Shown: positions 11,883 through 23,500 of the stretch, in pieces
How positions within the stretch are numbered: position 1 is the first letter of the stretch
Layout of the letters: every line of letters begins with the position of its first letter
Notes under the pieces: generated by a model
Database searches by the model: none
What the model was told of the DNA's origin: nothing
Seen by the model: only the letters and a program-made list of their open reading frames with translations
NCBI RefSeq assembly: GCF_030272615.1
Contig: NC_081412.1
Span: 473,106,157 to 473,170,156 of the forward strand
Direction of reading: 5' to 3'
DNA: 64,000 bases
From: Cryptomeria japonica
Lineage: Eukaryota > Streptophyta > Pinopsida > Cupressales > Cupressaceae
Program-made: the position numbers and the translations under genes

Positions 11883-11894
11883 GCTCTGATACCA
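11883..11894 (-). other. Primer binding site of E2 (tRNA-iMet)
   Basis: Minus strand TGGTATCAGAGC, an exact match to the 3' end of plant initiator-Met tRNA. It abuts the LTR directly, unlike the two-base gap in E1, E4, E5, E6 and E7. Confidence 0.95.
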
Positions 11895-12525
11895 TGTTAA
11901 ATTCTGTGAGAAGCAAGAATTGAGCCAGGATTTGATGTCGGTCATAGATCACATGCAACTCCAAGCAATGGATGATCGAAGATCAAAATAGCTGAATGAA
12001 GATAAATCTGATATGAGAGAAAAATAGAGATAAAGAAGAGAATTTAGAGAAGACTCTCACCGAGCTATCACTTCACTAGTGAAGGTGAGAGTATATTGCT
12101 TATTATATAGAAAAATAATAGCATATACAACCAAGAGGTGCATTAACTCCCACCTCCATAAAAAGTGGGAGGTTTTTACCTACTTGGTAAATGTCAAAAT
12201 ATGTGGCATAACCTCCTTACATGAAAACAAAAAAGGAGTTATAAGAGGTGGCACATAAGGCCAAAAGAGGGTGAGAAACCCAACTACCCCATAACCCACT
12301 TAGGAAATGACAAAATAGTGGTTATGAGAGGTGGCACAACAAGCCAAAAGAGGGTGTGTAACTCAACTACCCATGTGAGGTGGAGAGTTACACATGTAGC
12401 TAATGTATTCCGCCACGTGTCCTCATATTAACCACACCTAATAACCTAAGCAAGTTTAATAATATATGTGTAGAAAAAATAAATACCCCCTAACATAAGG
12501 AAAATAAAAAAAACCTACACTAACA
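11895..12525 (-). repeat. 5' LTR of E2
   Basis: 631 bp from TGTTAAAT to ACTAACA. As the upstream LTR of a leftward element it should hold the promoter; a TATA-like CTATATAATA lies at 12110-12101 on the minus strand. Confidence 0.95.
12101..12110 (-). promoter_or_regulatory. Candidate TATA box in E2 5' LTR
   Basis: Minus strand CTATATAATA, about 207 bases before the LTR end next to the primer site, a reasonable place for an LTR promoter. The start of transcription was not determined. Confidence 0.4.
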
Positions 12526-12715
12526 GGTTGGATATTAAAACCTTCCTCTTCTGGTAACAAAGGCATGTGCATCCCAAAAAAGGTTTATTCCTCATTTATG
12601 TTGTAGGTCTGTGATAGGATTAAACATTGTAAATATGAAGTTGCAGGTTTAATTACACTTTGTATTTTTTAGCATGTACAAATTTAGTTTATGGCTGGTA
12701 AGATGAGGAATGATT

Positions 12716-12806
12716 ATCCAAGCCCTAGAATGCACCAAACATCTATTATAATGTATTTATAATGTATAAAAGATAATGATGCCTTGGTGCATTCTAAGGG
12801 TTGGAT
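12716..12806. repeat. Short imperfect hairpin, MITE-like
   Basis: Arms 12716-12738 and 12784-12806 are 23-base near-perfect inverted repeats (shared core AGAATGCACCAA) around a 45-base AT-rich loop. This has the size and shape of a very small MITE, but no target duplication is clear. Confidence 0.4.
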
Positions 12807-12862
12807 AGCCATTTTTGGTAAAATGTGTTTGTGAGACTTAGCTAGGAACACTAGGAAAGTGG

Positions 12863-13972
12863 TGTAAAATAAAAAATCACACCTTGTACAATTCAACGCA
12901 ACAAATGATGCCTTCCTCCATGTCATTGGAGGTTGTGTACCATCGCTTTTGTCTTTTTTCCCACCTAGATCACTTTGTCAACTCCAGATTGGAATCTTAC
13001 CAACTTTGTCGACTTGTCATCCTCAGGACACTAGCGACATCCGTGTGACGTGCTAGTGTCCCTCGAATCTAATAGTCCGCAGGTGGCCATTTGAACATTA
13101 CGTCTATGCCTAGAAGGAACCGTAACACCCTTGCATGCGCCCATCAACGTTGAGGTTTATTTGGGAGTATATCTTTCATGTTTCTAGCCTTTCTTGGGAC
13201 TTCTTTAAGATCATTTTGGAGATACTTCAAGCTCTGGGCATCCATTTTGCACAGGTTTTCTAGCATCTTGAGGACCGCCATTGTTGCAGTCTCTCGAATA
13301 GCTCATAGTGTTGTCTTAACAAGTCTTGGAAGGGGAGTTCACTTACTTTCCTTGGTTTATTTGCATATTCATAATCTTTTATTTCAATCTATCTATTATC
13401 TTACATGTTTCTTTCATCTTTATCTTTCCATTTCATAGTTGGTATTATCTGGGTTGTGTGTGGAGGTGGAGACATTAAAATGAGGGTTTGACTGAGGTAG
13501 ACTCCAAAAAACAACCCCCAACATTTTCCTTCTTGATTGTGTGTAGGTTTATAATTGTGAGAAGGAAATCATCTTATGGGAGGCTTTAATCGTGGACCTA
13601 ATGTGAGATTCCCTCATTCCTTTCTCATTTCATTCTAGTATTTCATATTTTGTGTTGTTAGCTTAGTTTGTCATTTTCTGTGTTTATGTAGTAATATAGT
13701 CACATCTATCATTTTCATACAACCTTTGTACCTCGTCCATACAGGACAACAACATGTCAAGCTGGTGTCTCAGTTCCCTACGCTCATCCTCAGGACAAAG
13801 GCTTAGTAGAGTTGTATGAGAACTTTGCTTGTTAGTCATTTATCTTATACTGTACTTATTTTTCATTTTCATCCCCTAGCTCAACCTTAGTGCTAGTTTA
13901 AGTGAGGTAAGAGAGAGCGAATTTGTTCTCTAGGATTCATCATCTTTGAGGTAACAAATTTCCTCCACTACA
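12863..13972 (+). repeat. 5' LTR of E3
   Basis: 1110 bp from TGTAAAAT to CTACA, directly repeated at 17884-18985 with many shared stretches (for example TCACACCTTGTACAAT and TTTGTTCTCTAGGATTCATC). Its end is set by TG...CA, the target duplication and the primer-site-like sequence that follows. Confidence 0.9.
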
Positions 13973-13994
13973 TTTTGGTGAACTTGACGTGAAC
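13973..13994 (+). other. Candidate primer binding site of E3
   Basis: TTTTGGTGAACTTGACGTGA begins directly after the LTR. The TGG start at 13976 is typical of primer sites. It is not the initiator-Met site used by the copia elements, and I cannot name the tRNA with confidence. Confidence 0.5.
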
Positions 13995-14193
13995 TAGTTG
14001 CATTGTCATTTTTTTAGTCTTCATTTTTGAACTGCATTCAAAATCTAAGGCAAAGTAAAAAGAAAGAAAATAAAAAGACAAACATAATCACATCTCAATC
14101 TTGAAACAAACCTCAAAACAACTCTCTTTATCACAAAGTGCTATAGACTTGCGATGTCCTAGTAGTGTGGTCAAAGTGTTATGAAGCTTGTCT

Positions 14194-15740
14194 ATGAGCT
14201 TTACGACCCAGACTGCCACGAGAGTTGTTGTGAGAAGGACTGCTAGGAAGAGTGTTCCTACGAAATGCTATAGTCCTCCTAGGTCGGGTCTAATGTTTAA
14301 CGATCAGCTTCCCAACCCAGATGATTTCCTGGCTTCTCACCCTCTTAGGACCATTTTGACAGGGGATCCTTCTCCACTTGATTCACAATCCAACTCTTAG
14401 AATAATTCTCTAAGGAATTCTCCTCCATCTTCCCCTCCTATTGTTGATCATGATTCTGTTGTTACCATTGATTCTAAAAAAATTAACATGCTAGAGCATA
14501 ATCTGAGAGATTTTGAGGGTTTCCTGAATCGGGAGAATGTCCTCCCCCAAGCTAGAAATGTTGTAAGCACTCTGAGAGACATGTTGATCTTAGATAGAAG
14601 AGGCCTAGAGATGTTGAGGGTATTATGTGGTGGCACATATAGCGTACCTCTTCCTCCTCCGCCCCCAAATCCTGTCTTGAAGACTATCTTATAGAACATA
14701 GGGTAGTTACAGTTACAACTTACTAACCTGGCCTCCACTTCTGGTCAATTGTCTATGCCTGCATACTATAGGAAGAGTCCCCTGGACATCACTATCCTGA
14801 ACACTATCTTTCCTCCTGCAGTTGAATCATTGAAGTTTGATAGGTTTAATGATGAGGGGGACCCTAATGTACACATTGACTCTTTTATGACCATGTGTAG
14901 TGATTACCAGAAAATAGACTTTGTATTGCTTAAACTATTCTCGTGGTCCCTTAAGAGAACTGTGTTAGAGTGGTATAGCTCCTTACCAAATCATTCCATC
15001 CCTACCTTTGATTATCTTATGGACCTATTCCTCAAACGATTTCAGGCTAACACTAGTAGTAGGGTCACTATCACTGACCTTGTTCACTATAAGCAAAAAC
15101 CCAATGAAAAGGTCACAAACTTTATCTCGAGATATCAGTCAATCTCTACTAGGATCCCCTTTACCCTACCGGATAGCAATTTGCAGAGGATGTTCATTGG
15201 CAAACTGCAACTGGTATTGAGGGAGAAGCTCTCTTAATCGTTATCAAAAAATTTCCAATATGTATTACGCACTCACAGACTACTAGCGCACCATGATGCA
15301 GTTCAGAGATTCTACTTCAAACCCTCATAGTTGGTCTTTTGCACGCACATCCACAAAAGGGTCTAGAAAGAACAAAGCTATAGTTAATGTTTTTGTTGTT
15401 CCTTTGATGGTTGTTATGCAGAGATCACAACATAATAGAGTCTTCACTAAATTGTATGATTCCTATTTAAGCATAATGCAGTGGTTGCTAAAAGACAATC
15501 CGATTACCCTTCCCGAGGACTGCCCGATAACAAACCCTATCCATGTTGGTACGATGGGTCAAAATTTATCATTAGCATCATGTACCTGGTCATGACATTG
15601 AACGATGTTATCATCTTTAGAATATTGTCCAATACCACATTGATAGTGGTGCAATTAAAGTTGATGCGCGGAAGCATAAGTCAAACTATGCTACTGCTAT
15701 CAAGGTTCAACTGCGTAGGTTTTGAGTCAAACTCATTAAC
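14194..15740 (+). pseudogene. E3 gag, Ty3/gypsy type, broken
   Basis: One plus-strand frame from the ATG at 14194 to TAA at 15235-15237, interrupted by TAG at 14398-14400, 14692-14694 and 14704-14706. Codons from about 14830 to 15230 resemble the plant Ty3 retrotransposon gag domain (DPNVHIDSFMTMC, then LEWYSSLPNHSI, FKRFQAN and FISRYQSI). Further on, after frameshifts, HVPGHDIERCYHL and HIDSGAIKVD at 15570-15670 match the histidine/cysteine segment that precedes the protease in plant Ty3 polyproteins. Gag would form the particle. Stops and shifts make this copy inactive. Confidence 0.75.
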
Positions 15741-16259
15741 CCATGTTTCATGAGTAGAGGTTTACAAGAACCCATCTCTCATGAGAATGAATGGTCCTCT
15801 TAGCACTCATTACATCTAGGTGATGTTCACAAGGGTGAAGCATTGGGACTTCTTGGGAGGTCACCCATCCTAGTACAACTCCAGCTCAAGCGCGCTTAAC
15901 CACGAAGTTCCCTCCAAGGTTAAACCCACTTAGCTTGCAACCCCATTTTCAAAACCTTTAGCAAGTGTTGTGCCTTATGAACCATTCATTATAGATCCCC
16001 TACTTATTAGTATAAGTCAAACAAGTTTGTTGATAAGACCAACATTGATTTGCAGATCTACATCAATCCATTTCCCCCACATTTGACGGATTTTATTTCT
16101 GCATTAGATCCTCCTTCGGATGATGGTCCATTTGTAAACATGGTCACCATCACTCCTATTTGTTCACCTGCTAGCCAGAAGGGGAAGGTGTGTGATACAT
16201 CATTATAATTTACCCCTCTAGATGCCCCGTATTGTGGCAAGCCTACTCCTCTATACATC

Positions 16260-16628
16260 CCTGCTAAATTGAATGGTCAAACTGTCATAGGTGTGATGGT
16301 TGAATCATTATGCATAGTCAATGTCATCATGAAGGAGACTCTATTTGTGAATGGTGAGAATAGGCCTGCATACGATGAATGTTGAATAACCTTGGGGACA
16401 CATGACTGTTTCTCTATCCCTCCTTTGGGTAGCATCACCTTGACGGTCCTTATCGAACCCAAGGTTGTTTCGTCAACCTTTGTTATCATTCCTATGTCGA
16501 ACCTTTTTCATATTAAGTTGGGCATTCCTTGGCTGATAGAAGTTGATGTGGTCCCCTTAGTTGTCTATAAATGTCCGAAGTTATCCCATAAAAGTTCAGC
16601 CCATATCATCCAGGACATTGGATACTGA
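16260..16628 (+). pseudogene. E3 protease remnant
   Basis: A plus-strand frame with one TGA near 16384 reads KLNGQTVIGVMVES, where an active retropepsin would have an Asp-Ser/Gly-Gly triad, then after about 70 codons LGIPWLIEVDVVP, which resembles the Ty3 protease segment LGRPWLHxxxAVP. The catalytic Asp appears replaced. The homology is short and recognised by eye, so the call is moderate. It is the last coding trace in E3. Confidence 0.5.
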
Positions 16629-17868
16629 CCCCTCGTAGCTTGAGGAGATTTTTTCATTGGATCATTTTTGGCCTGCTCGGGTGGGGCCTATGCTTTCCTG
16701 TGGTAATTTGGTGTACCATGCTTACTATCAGTATAAGATAGGGGTGTTGGCCCCTAAGTCAGTGCAACCTAGTTATTCTTTGCCACTTCCTACATCGACT
16801 TCTACTCCATCCATTTCGGTGCTAGAGTAGGTGGTGTCTTTTTGCTCCTTCATCATCGAGGGTTAAGGTTAAACCTACTCCCTCGAGTACACCTCCTCAT
16901 TTGTCCTAGACTGTGTAGCCTCCAACGGTATCTTTTGTTTCGATGTCCGCCCTTGATGCAGACAAAGGAAAGGTGCTCGCAGTATCCAAGTCTACTATGG
17001 GTTCTGACAAAAAACTATCGGACCCCCTTGTCCTCTTGCATTCATCATTGATGTTGTGGACATTTATGTGTCACCAACTACTAGTGGCATTCTACAGAAA
17101 CATCTTGTTATATTGACATGCCACAATTGCTCTTCTCCTTGGAATAATATGCCTTTCATGCATATAATTCTAAGGGGGGCCCATCATATCTGCATTTTTG
17201 CATGATCCACATTTATCATTTAGCCTCTTCCGTTTATGTTTCTTGTCGATCACTTTTTCATGTTTGCCTAGGTGGGGGCCAAACCAATTGATCTTTTTCT
17301 TTATAATGCTTGCCTAGGTGTGGGCCAAACCACTTGATCTTTTTGTTTATCATGTTTTTCCTTTGTAGGGGCCAATATACTACCTATCAAATCTATCTTT
17401 GATCACCCAATCACATGGCTACCTAGTGTATCACTACCCATGCTAACAAAAATCTTGCTCTATCGTATGGTTACCCATACTGACATAATCTCACAAATAT
17501 CATTGCCCTATCGTATGGCTATCTATCATAATACAATTTTCTATCCATAGTAGCGCATCTCATATCACAACAACCACTTATCTTGTATCTTTTCGTAATA
17601 AGGGGCTTTCCTCCAATCGAGGTTTGTTTCTGTTACGCTATCTTATCTATTATCCATATGAATCTATCATTTTATCTTATCATCCGACATGTTAGTTTGT
17701 AACTAACGTGTTTGTGATGTATCATTTAGCAATGTCTATTTCAAACTTTAGCTTCATCTTGTTGGGGGCAACCTTGCCTGATCAATGAAATTTTGCCTCC
17801 CTGTCAAGACTCTTTTCTTTATCTTCCTCTACTTTATCTTCACATCCCTCAACAAATACATGCTCACT
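16629..17868 (+). other. Non-coding 3' region of E3
   Basis: 1.2 kb without a supported frame and with no YxDD or integrase motif visible on either strand. It contains a 46-bp tandem repeat at 17265-17356 and, at 17420-17530, repeats of TATCGTATGG with short flanks. Confidence 0.6.
17265..17356 (+). repeat. 46-bp tandem repeat, two copies
   Basis: Copies begin TGCCTAGGTGGGGGCC at 17265 and TGCCTAGGTGTGGGCC at 17311, each continuing AAACCA, TTGATCTTTTT. A third partial copy begins near 17369 (AGGGGCCAATA). Confidence 0.8.
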
Positions 17869-17883
17869 AAAGTGGGGGCAAAA
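17869..17883 (+). other. Polypurine tract of E3
   Basis: AAAGTGGGGGCAAAA lies immediately before the right LTR, the expected place and composition. Confidence 0.75.
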
Positions 17884-18985
17884 TATAATATCAAAAATCA
17901 CACCTTGTACAATTTAGCATAATAAATGGCGTCTTCCTCCATGTCATTGGAGGTCATGTACTGCTACTTTTGTCTTTGTCAGCTCCATACTGGAATGTTA
18001 CCAACTCTGTTGACTTGTCATCCTCCGGACACTAGCGCGACGTGAAGAAGTCCACGCAATGTGATAGCATCCTGCAAATCTAATAGTCCATAGGTGGTCA
18101 TTTGAGCATTACGCCTGTGCTTGGAAGGAACCGTAACGCCCCTGCATGTGCCCACTGGTGTCGGGATTCGTCTGGGAGACTATATCTTTCATGTTTCTAG
18201 CATTTCTTGGGACTTCTTTGGGATCATTTTGGACATACTTCAAGCTTTGGCCATCCATTTTGCATAATTTTTCTAGCATCTTGAGGACCACCATTGTTGT
18301 AGTCTCTCAAACAACTCACAGTGTTGTCTTCACGTGTGTTGGAAGGGGAGTTCACTTAATTTCCTTGGTTTGTTTGCATATTCATAATCTTTTATTTCAA
18401 TCTATCTATTATCTTAATTGTGTTTATTTCATCTTTATTATTCCATTTAACTGTTGCTATTATCCGGGTTATCCATGGAGGTGGAAACACCAATATGGGG
18501 GTTTGATAAAGGCAGACTCCAACACAACCCCCAACATTTTCCTATTGCTTGTGTGCAGGTTTATAATCGTGGGAAGGAATTCATCTTGTAGGAGGCTTCA
18601 GTCATGGACCTGTTGTTAGCTTCCCTCATTCCTTTTTCTCATTTCATTCTAGAATTTCATATTCTATTTTGTTAGCTTAGTTTGTTATTTTTTGTGTTTA
18701 TCTAGTAATATAGTCATGTCTGTCATTTTCGTATGAACTTTGTACCTTGTATGTACAGGACGACAACGCAATGCACTGGTTTCTTAGTTTCACATGCTCA
18801 TCCTTGGGACAAAGGCTTAGCAGAGTTGTTCGAAAACTTTGCTTGTTAGTCATTTATCTTATTTTATCTTATTTTGCATTTTCATCCACTGGCTCACCCT
18901 TAGCACCAGTTTAAGTGAGGTACCAGAGGGCCAATTTGTTCTCTAGGATTCATCATCCTTGAGGTAGCAAATTTCCTCCACTAAA
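17884..18985 (+). repeat. 3' LTR of E3
   Basis: 1102 bp. It starts TATAATATC where the left LTR has TGTAAAATA, and ends CTAAA where the left has CTACA, so both terminal dinucleotides are mutated. The target duplication AGTGG follows at once. Confidence 0.9.
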
Positions 18986-19097
18986 AGTGGAAACAATAAA
19001 TGAGAAAGAAATTCAAAGTAAAAGAAAGAAGATGATGTATTTAGCGAGATTCCAAAATTAATATAAGGAGATATATGTATAATTAAGATATGCTAAC

Positions 19098-20237
19098 TGT
19101 TGGCAACAAGGCAGGAAACTGAGGGGAGGGTTGAATTATTTTTCTCACAAACTTTACTCAACTCAAACTCAATTTCAGATCTGATAATAAATAATGAAAG
19201 CATAAATCAACATCACATCAATAACACACATAACACCAAGATTTTTGATGTGAAAAACCCAGTTAAGGGAAAAACCATGGTCGAAACCTACCCACAATGA
19301 GATAGTACCTTGTTAGGAGTAAATAAAATATTACAATGGGGAATGCACATGCATTTAGGCACACTGCCTAGAGCTCATTTCTCAAAAAAAACAAAGGGCT
19401 ACAACCTTGGGAAGCCTCATTGCCTTACAAAACATTCATATTACATCTGGAGGATCATAAACTGATAAAATAACATCTCCTTATGTTTGGTTACAGTTCT
19501 AGGTAAGCACACAATTTGATATGCTCTGCCACACTTCTTCACACTTCCGAAAAATCAAAACATTTGTTCGCACACACACTCGCAAATACATCTCTCACTT
19601 GATTATTACATTTATTTATACAAATCATCAACCTATATTTCAAGGTCAGCTCAACACTCACTACACAAATTACCACACACACTAAAACAATACATGCGGA
19701 CCAAAACACAAATAGAACACAATCTAGAAACATCCACAACCATCATGAATTATGCCAACAACAACCGCAACATCATCACTTACTAGAATCTTCATCATCA
19801 TTATATTGAACCTCAAGAACACCAACTAAACTGACTATCAAACTAAATGATTCACTTGCGGACCTCCAAATCATGAACCATCCGAATTGAGGACACATAT
19901 GAACGTCCCAAACACTCTGCCAAATCTGTAAACCAAGATATTGCAACTCCAGAGCAATGTAGAGCAAAATCCAGAATACTAATCAACACAAACAACAAAA
20001 TACCAACCTCAATACCGGATCTCATAACTTAATTAAATCATCATGCAGACCACTAAAACTTCCACTGAATTAACTAGAGATACTTATCTCAAAATTCTTT
20101 AATCCGCAACAACGCATTTACAACATACTGGCCAAACTAACTCATTTGATTTGACTGCAACACTGTAACACACAGAGGAATATGTTGACATCAATGACAA
20201 CACATCATTCTAGAAAACTTCTCAGCAATATCCAACA
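19098..20237 (-). repeat. 3' LTR of E4, with internal deletion
   Basis: 1140 bp from TGTTGGCA to TCCAACA. Compared with the right LTR it jumps from ACAATACATGCGGACC to AACACAAATAGAACAC, missing about 207 bases. Confidence 0.9.
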
Positions 20238-20249
20238 ATCTCCCCCTTT
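20238..20249 (-). other. Polypurine tract of E4
   Basis: Plus strand ATCTCCCCCTTT, then GGCATTGATG, so the element strand reads CATCAATGCC AAAGGGGGAGAT into the LTR. The same words occur at the polypurine tract of E7. Further C-rich tracts in the 3' untranslated part (20380-20388, 20502-20508) may be extra tracts. Confidence 0.85.
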
Positions 20250-20588
20250 GGCATTGATGGCAGCATATGAATGTGAAAAACAATCAATGAAAAGAAAGAA
20301 ATCAACAACCAACAAGCATAACTCTCAACAATCTGCCCTCGAGATCTAGCACATGATATGACAATTTTCACATGATCTTCTCCCCCTTTGACATCAATGC
20401 TAAAGGCACATATACAAATCATGATTCTCTCCCTCTTACCAGATAATCTCTCTCCCTTTTACAAACTTACAAATCTTAACAACTCAACCACATATTGACT
20501 ACTCCCCCTGAGTAGAAACCACCACTCATCAATCCAAATCAAAAGATATCTCTGTGAAGTCCACCAGACAGATGCAACTCAATGTATC

Positions 20589-23500
20589 TTAGTTCTCCTT
20601 AGGAGGGGCAAGCAACTTGTCTTTAAGATACTAGAAAGTATCTTTAGGGAAAGGCTTCTTGAAGATATCTGCAATTTTTTCTTTTGTAGATACATACTCC
20701 AATCTGACTTCCTTCTCATTCACCTTCTCTCTCAAGAAATGAAACTTGATTGATATATGATTAGTCTTTGAATGCAACACTAGGTTCTTAGAAATGGTGA
20801 TAGCACTTGAATTATCATAGTATATAGTAGTAGGCTCATCAAAAACAACTTTGATATCCTTCTGCATCTGCTTCATACATACCACCCGAGTACAAATGCT
20901 AGCAACAACAATGTATTCAACTTTTGCAGTAGATAAAGGAATAACATTCTGCTTCTTACTCATCCATGAAACCAATTTCTTGCCCCCAAAAAATGCACCA
21001 CCACTAGTACTCTTTCTGTCATCAACATCACCTGCCCAATCAACATCACTAAAAGCACTCAAAGTAAAATCATAATCTCGAGGATACCACAAACCAAAAT
21101 CAACTGTCCCTTTCAAATATCTGAAAATTCTTTTAACAACAACAACATGAGATTCCTTAGGATCAACTTGAAATCTAGAAACAAGACAAACACCATTCAT
21201 AATATCTAGTCTAGTTTGAGTCAAATATAATAGTCCACCAATCATAGATCTTTATCTAGTCTGATTTTCTTTCAAAGAATCATCATCCTTTGTCAAGTTA
21301 CATCCGGTTACCATAGGTATACCAATTGGCTTTGAATCATCTAAACCAAACTTTTTCAACAATTCCTTCACATACTTAGACTATGGTATAAAAATACCTT
21401 TATCCAACTGAGTAATTTTCAATCCCAAAAAGAATTTCATCTCACCAATCATAGACATCTCAAACTCATTCTACATATCATCAACAAACTTCTTGCACAA
21501 ACCATCATTTCCACCAAAAATAATATCATCAGCAAATACTTTAACAATCAAGATGTTATCATTATCAATCTTGAATTATAGATTACTATCAGTAATACCT
21601 TTACTGAATTCAAGCTTCATCAAATAATTATCTAATTTGATATACCAAGCTCTTGGGGCTAGCTTCAATCCATACAATGCTTTCTTCAATTTGCAAACTA
21701 TATCTTTCTGATCTGTCAACTGAAAACCTCCGGTTGCTTAGTATAAAATTCTTCTTCCAGCTCCCATTAAGAAAGGCTAACTTGACATCCATCTGATACA
21801 CTTTGAAATCTATGTAAGAAACATAAGCAAGAAATAATCTAACAGCTTCAATTCTACCCACTGGAGCAAAAGTCTTCTCAAAATCAATTCCTTCCATCTG
21901 AGAATAACCCTTGCAAACAAGTCTTTCTTTATTCCTAACAACTTCACCTTTTTCTTCCAATTTATTCTGAAACACCCATTTAGTTCCAATTACATTTTTA
22001 TCCATAGGTCTAGGAACAAGAATCCATGTATTATTCTTTTCAATCTGGTTCAATTATTCTTCCATTTCTTTAACCCAATTTTCATCTTTGCATGCTTCAC
22101 TAACAAATTTAGGTTCTATCTTAGAAATCAAGCAATACTCTTCAACAATTCTTCTCCTAGTCATGACACCTTTATTCTTATCACTTATGATCTGACTCTC
22201 TAAATGATTTAATCTCACATACCTGGGAGTCTTAGGATTTTCCTGATTTTTAGACTCTTGAGCTCTTTCTTCTGTACTAGAACTTGTACCTTCTCCTTCA
22301 TTCTCAGGATTTTCTAGAATAATCTAAATTTGATTCTGGGTTTGTACTTGCTTTCCTTTATGTGAACTAACATCTTGATCATCTGAATCATATCCAGAGC
22401 ATTTGGGTTGATACTCATTTTCTTCATCAACCTTCACATTATCACTTTCAACTATCTTTCTCAAACTCTTATCATAACACCAATAAGCCTTTCTTTTAGT
22501 AGAATAACCAAGAAAAATTCTTTCATCACTTTTAGCATCAAATTTCCCTAGATCTTCATCTCTTATGATATAGCATTTACTTCCAAAAATTCTAAAATAA
22601 CTAACTGTAGGAACATGACCAAGCCATAACTTATAAGGAGTCTTGTCAGTATCACATTTGATATGCACCCGGTTGAAAGTGTACGCAATAGTACTCACAA
22701 CTTATGTCCAATAGATATGAGAAATATTTCCTTCAATCATCATCATCCTGGCAACTTCATGAATTGTTTTTTTCTTTGTCTCCACAACACCATTTTGCTA
22801 AGGGTTCCGCGGAGTAGATAACTATCTCTTCACCCCATGCTCTTCACAAAATGCATTGAACTCCCTGGAAGTAAATTCACCACCTTTGTCATATCTTAGA
22901 CACTTCAACTTTAATCCAATCTCTGTCTCAACCATAGCTTTGAAAATATTTAACTTGTCCAAGGCTTTAGACTTCTCCCTTAAGAAAGTAACCCACATCA
23001 TCCTTGAATAGTCATCAATCAACAACATGAAATACTTGTCACCCTGCAAGCTTCTCACTCTAGAAGGACCACACAAATTAGTATGCACAAGATATAATAT
23101 TCCATTAGAAGTATACTGTTTGCTTTTAAAAGTAACTCTTGTCTGCTTCCCTAATTGACATTCCTTACATACCGAATTAGTAGGCTTTACCAACTTAGGA
23201 ATATCTCTCACTGCTTGACTAGAACTTATCTTAACGATGCAATCAAAATTTACATGACACATCCTTCTATGCCATAATCAAATTTCATCAATCTAAGAAA
23301 TCAAACAACTTTTTCCACCAACATTTAAGTGAAAGATATTACCTTTAGTCTTTGTACCTGATGCAATCTCAATTTCGGAGCTACTCAAGATCTTACATTT
23401 TCCATTCTTGAATTGCAAGTCATATCCCTTATCAACCATTTTTCCAACACTCAAAAGATTATTCTTTAGACCTTCAACATACAAGACATCATCAATCTTA

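Larger units (their letters stand above)
5933..12525 (-). mobile_element. E2: full-length Ty1/copia retrotransposon
   Basis: A 6593-bp element with LTRs at 5933-6593 and 11895-12525, the 5-bp target duplication GGTTG (5928-5932 and 12526-12530), a primer site touching the right LTR and a polypurine tract touching the left LTR. The internal region holds a leader of about 1 kb and a single gag-pol frame in the copia order gag, protease, integrase, reverse transcriptase, RNase H, with only two stops. It inserted two bases beyond the target duplication of the solo LTR at 4721-5925, so it is probably the younger event. LTRs differ by a 30-bp tandem duplication in the left copy plus point changes. 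Confidence 0.97.
12863..18985 (+). mobile_element. E3: Ty3/gypsy-like element lacking reverse transcriptase
   Basis: 6123 bp with direct LTRs (12863-13972 and 17884-18985), the target duplication AGTGG (12858-12862 and 18986-18990), a purine tract AAAGTGGGGGCAAAA before the right LTR, and an internal region of only about 3.9 kb. Frames in it resemble a Ty3/gypsy gag domain, the pre-protease GHDIERC region and a protease. Nothing resembling reverse transcriptase, RNase H or integrase follows; the last 1.2 kb before the right LTR is non-coding. I infer a non-autonomous gag-protease derivative, badly decayed. Confidence 0.8.

Noticed and set aside
11883-11894. tRNA-Met-like sequence and other GCTCTGATACCA copies
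   Set aside because: Only the 12-base primer complement is present, with no cloverleaf; these are not tRNA genes.
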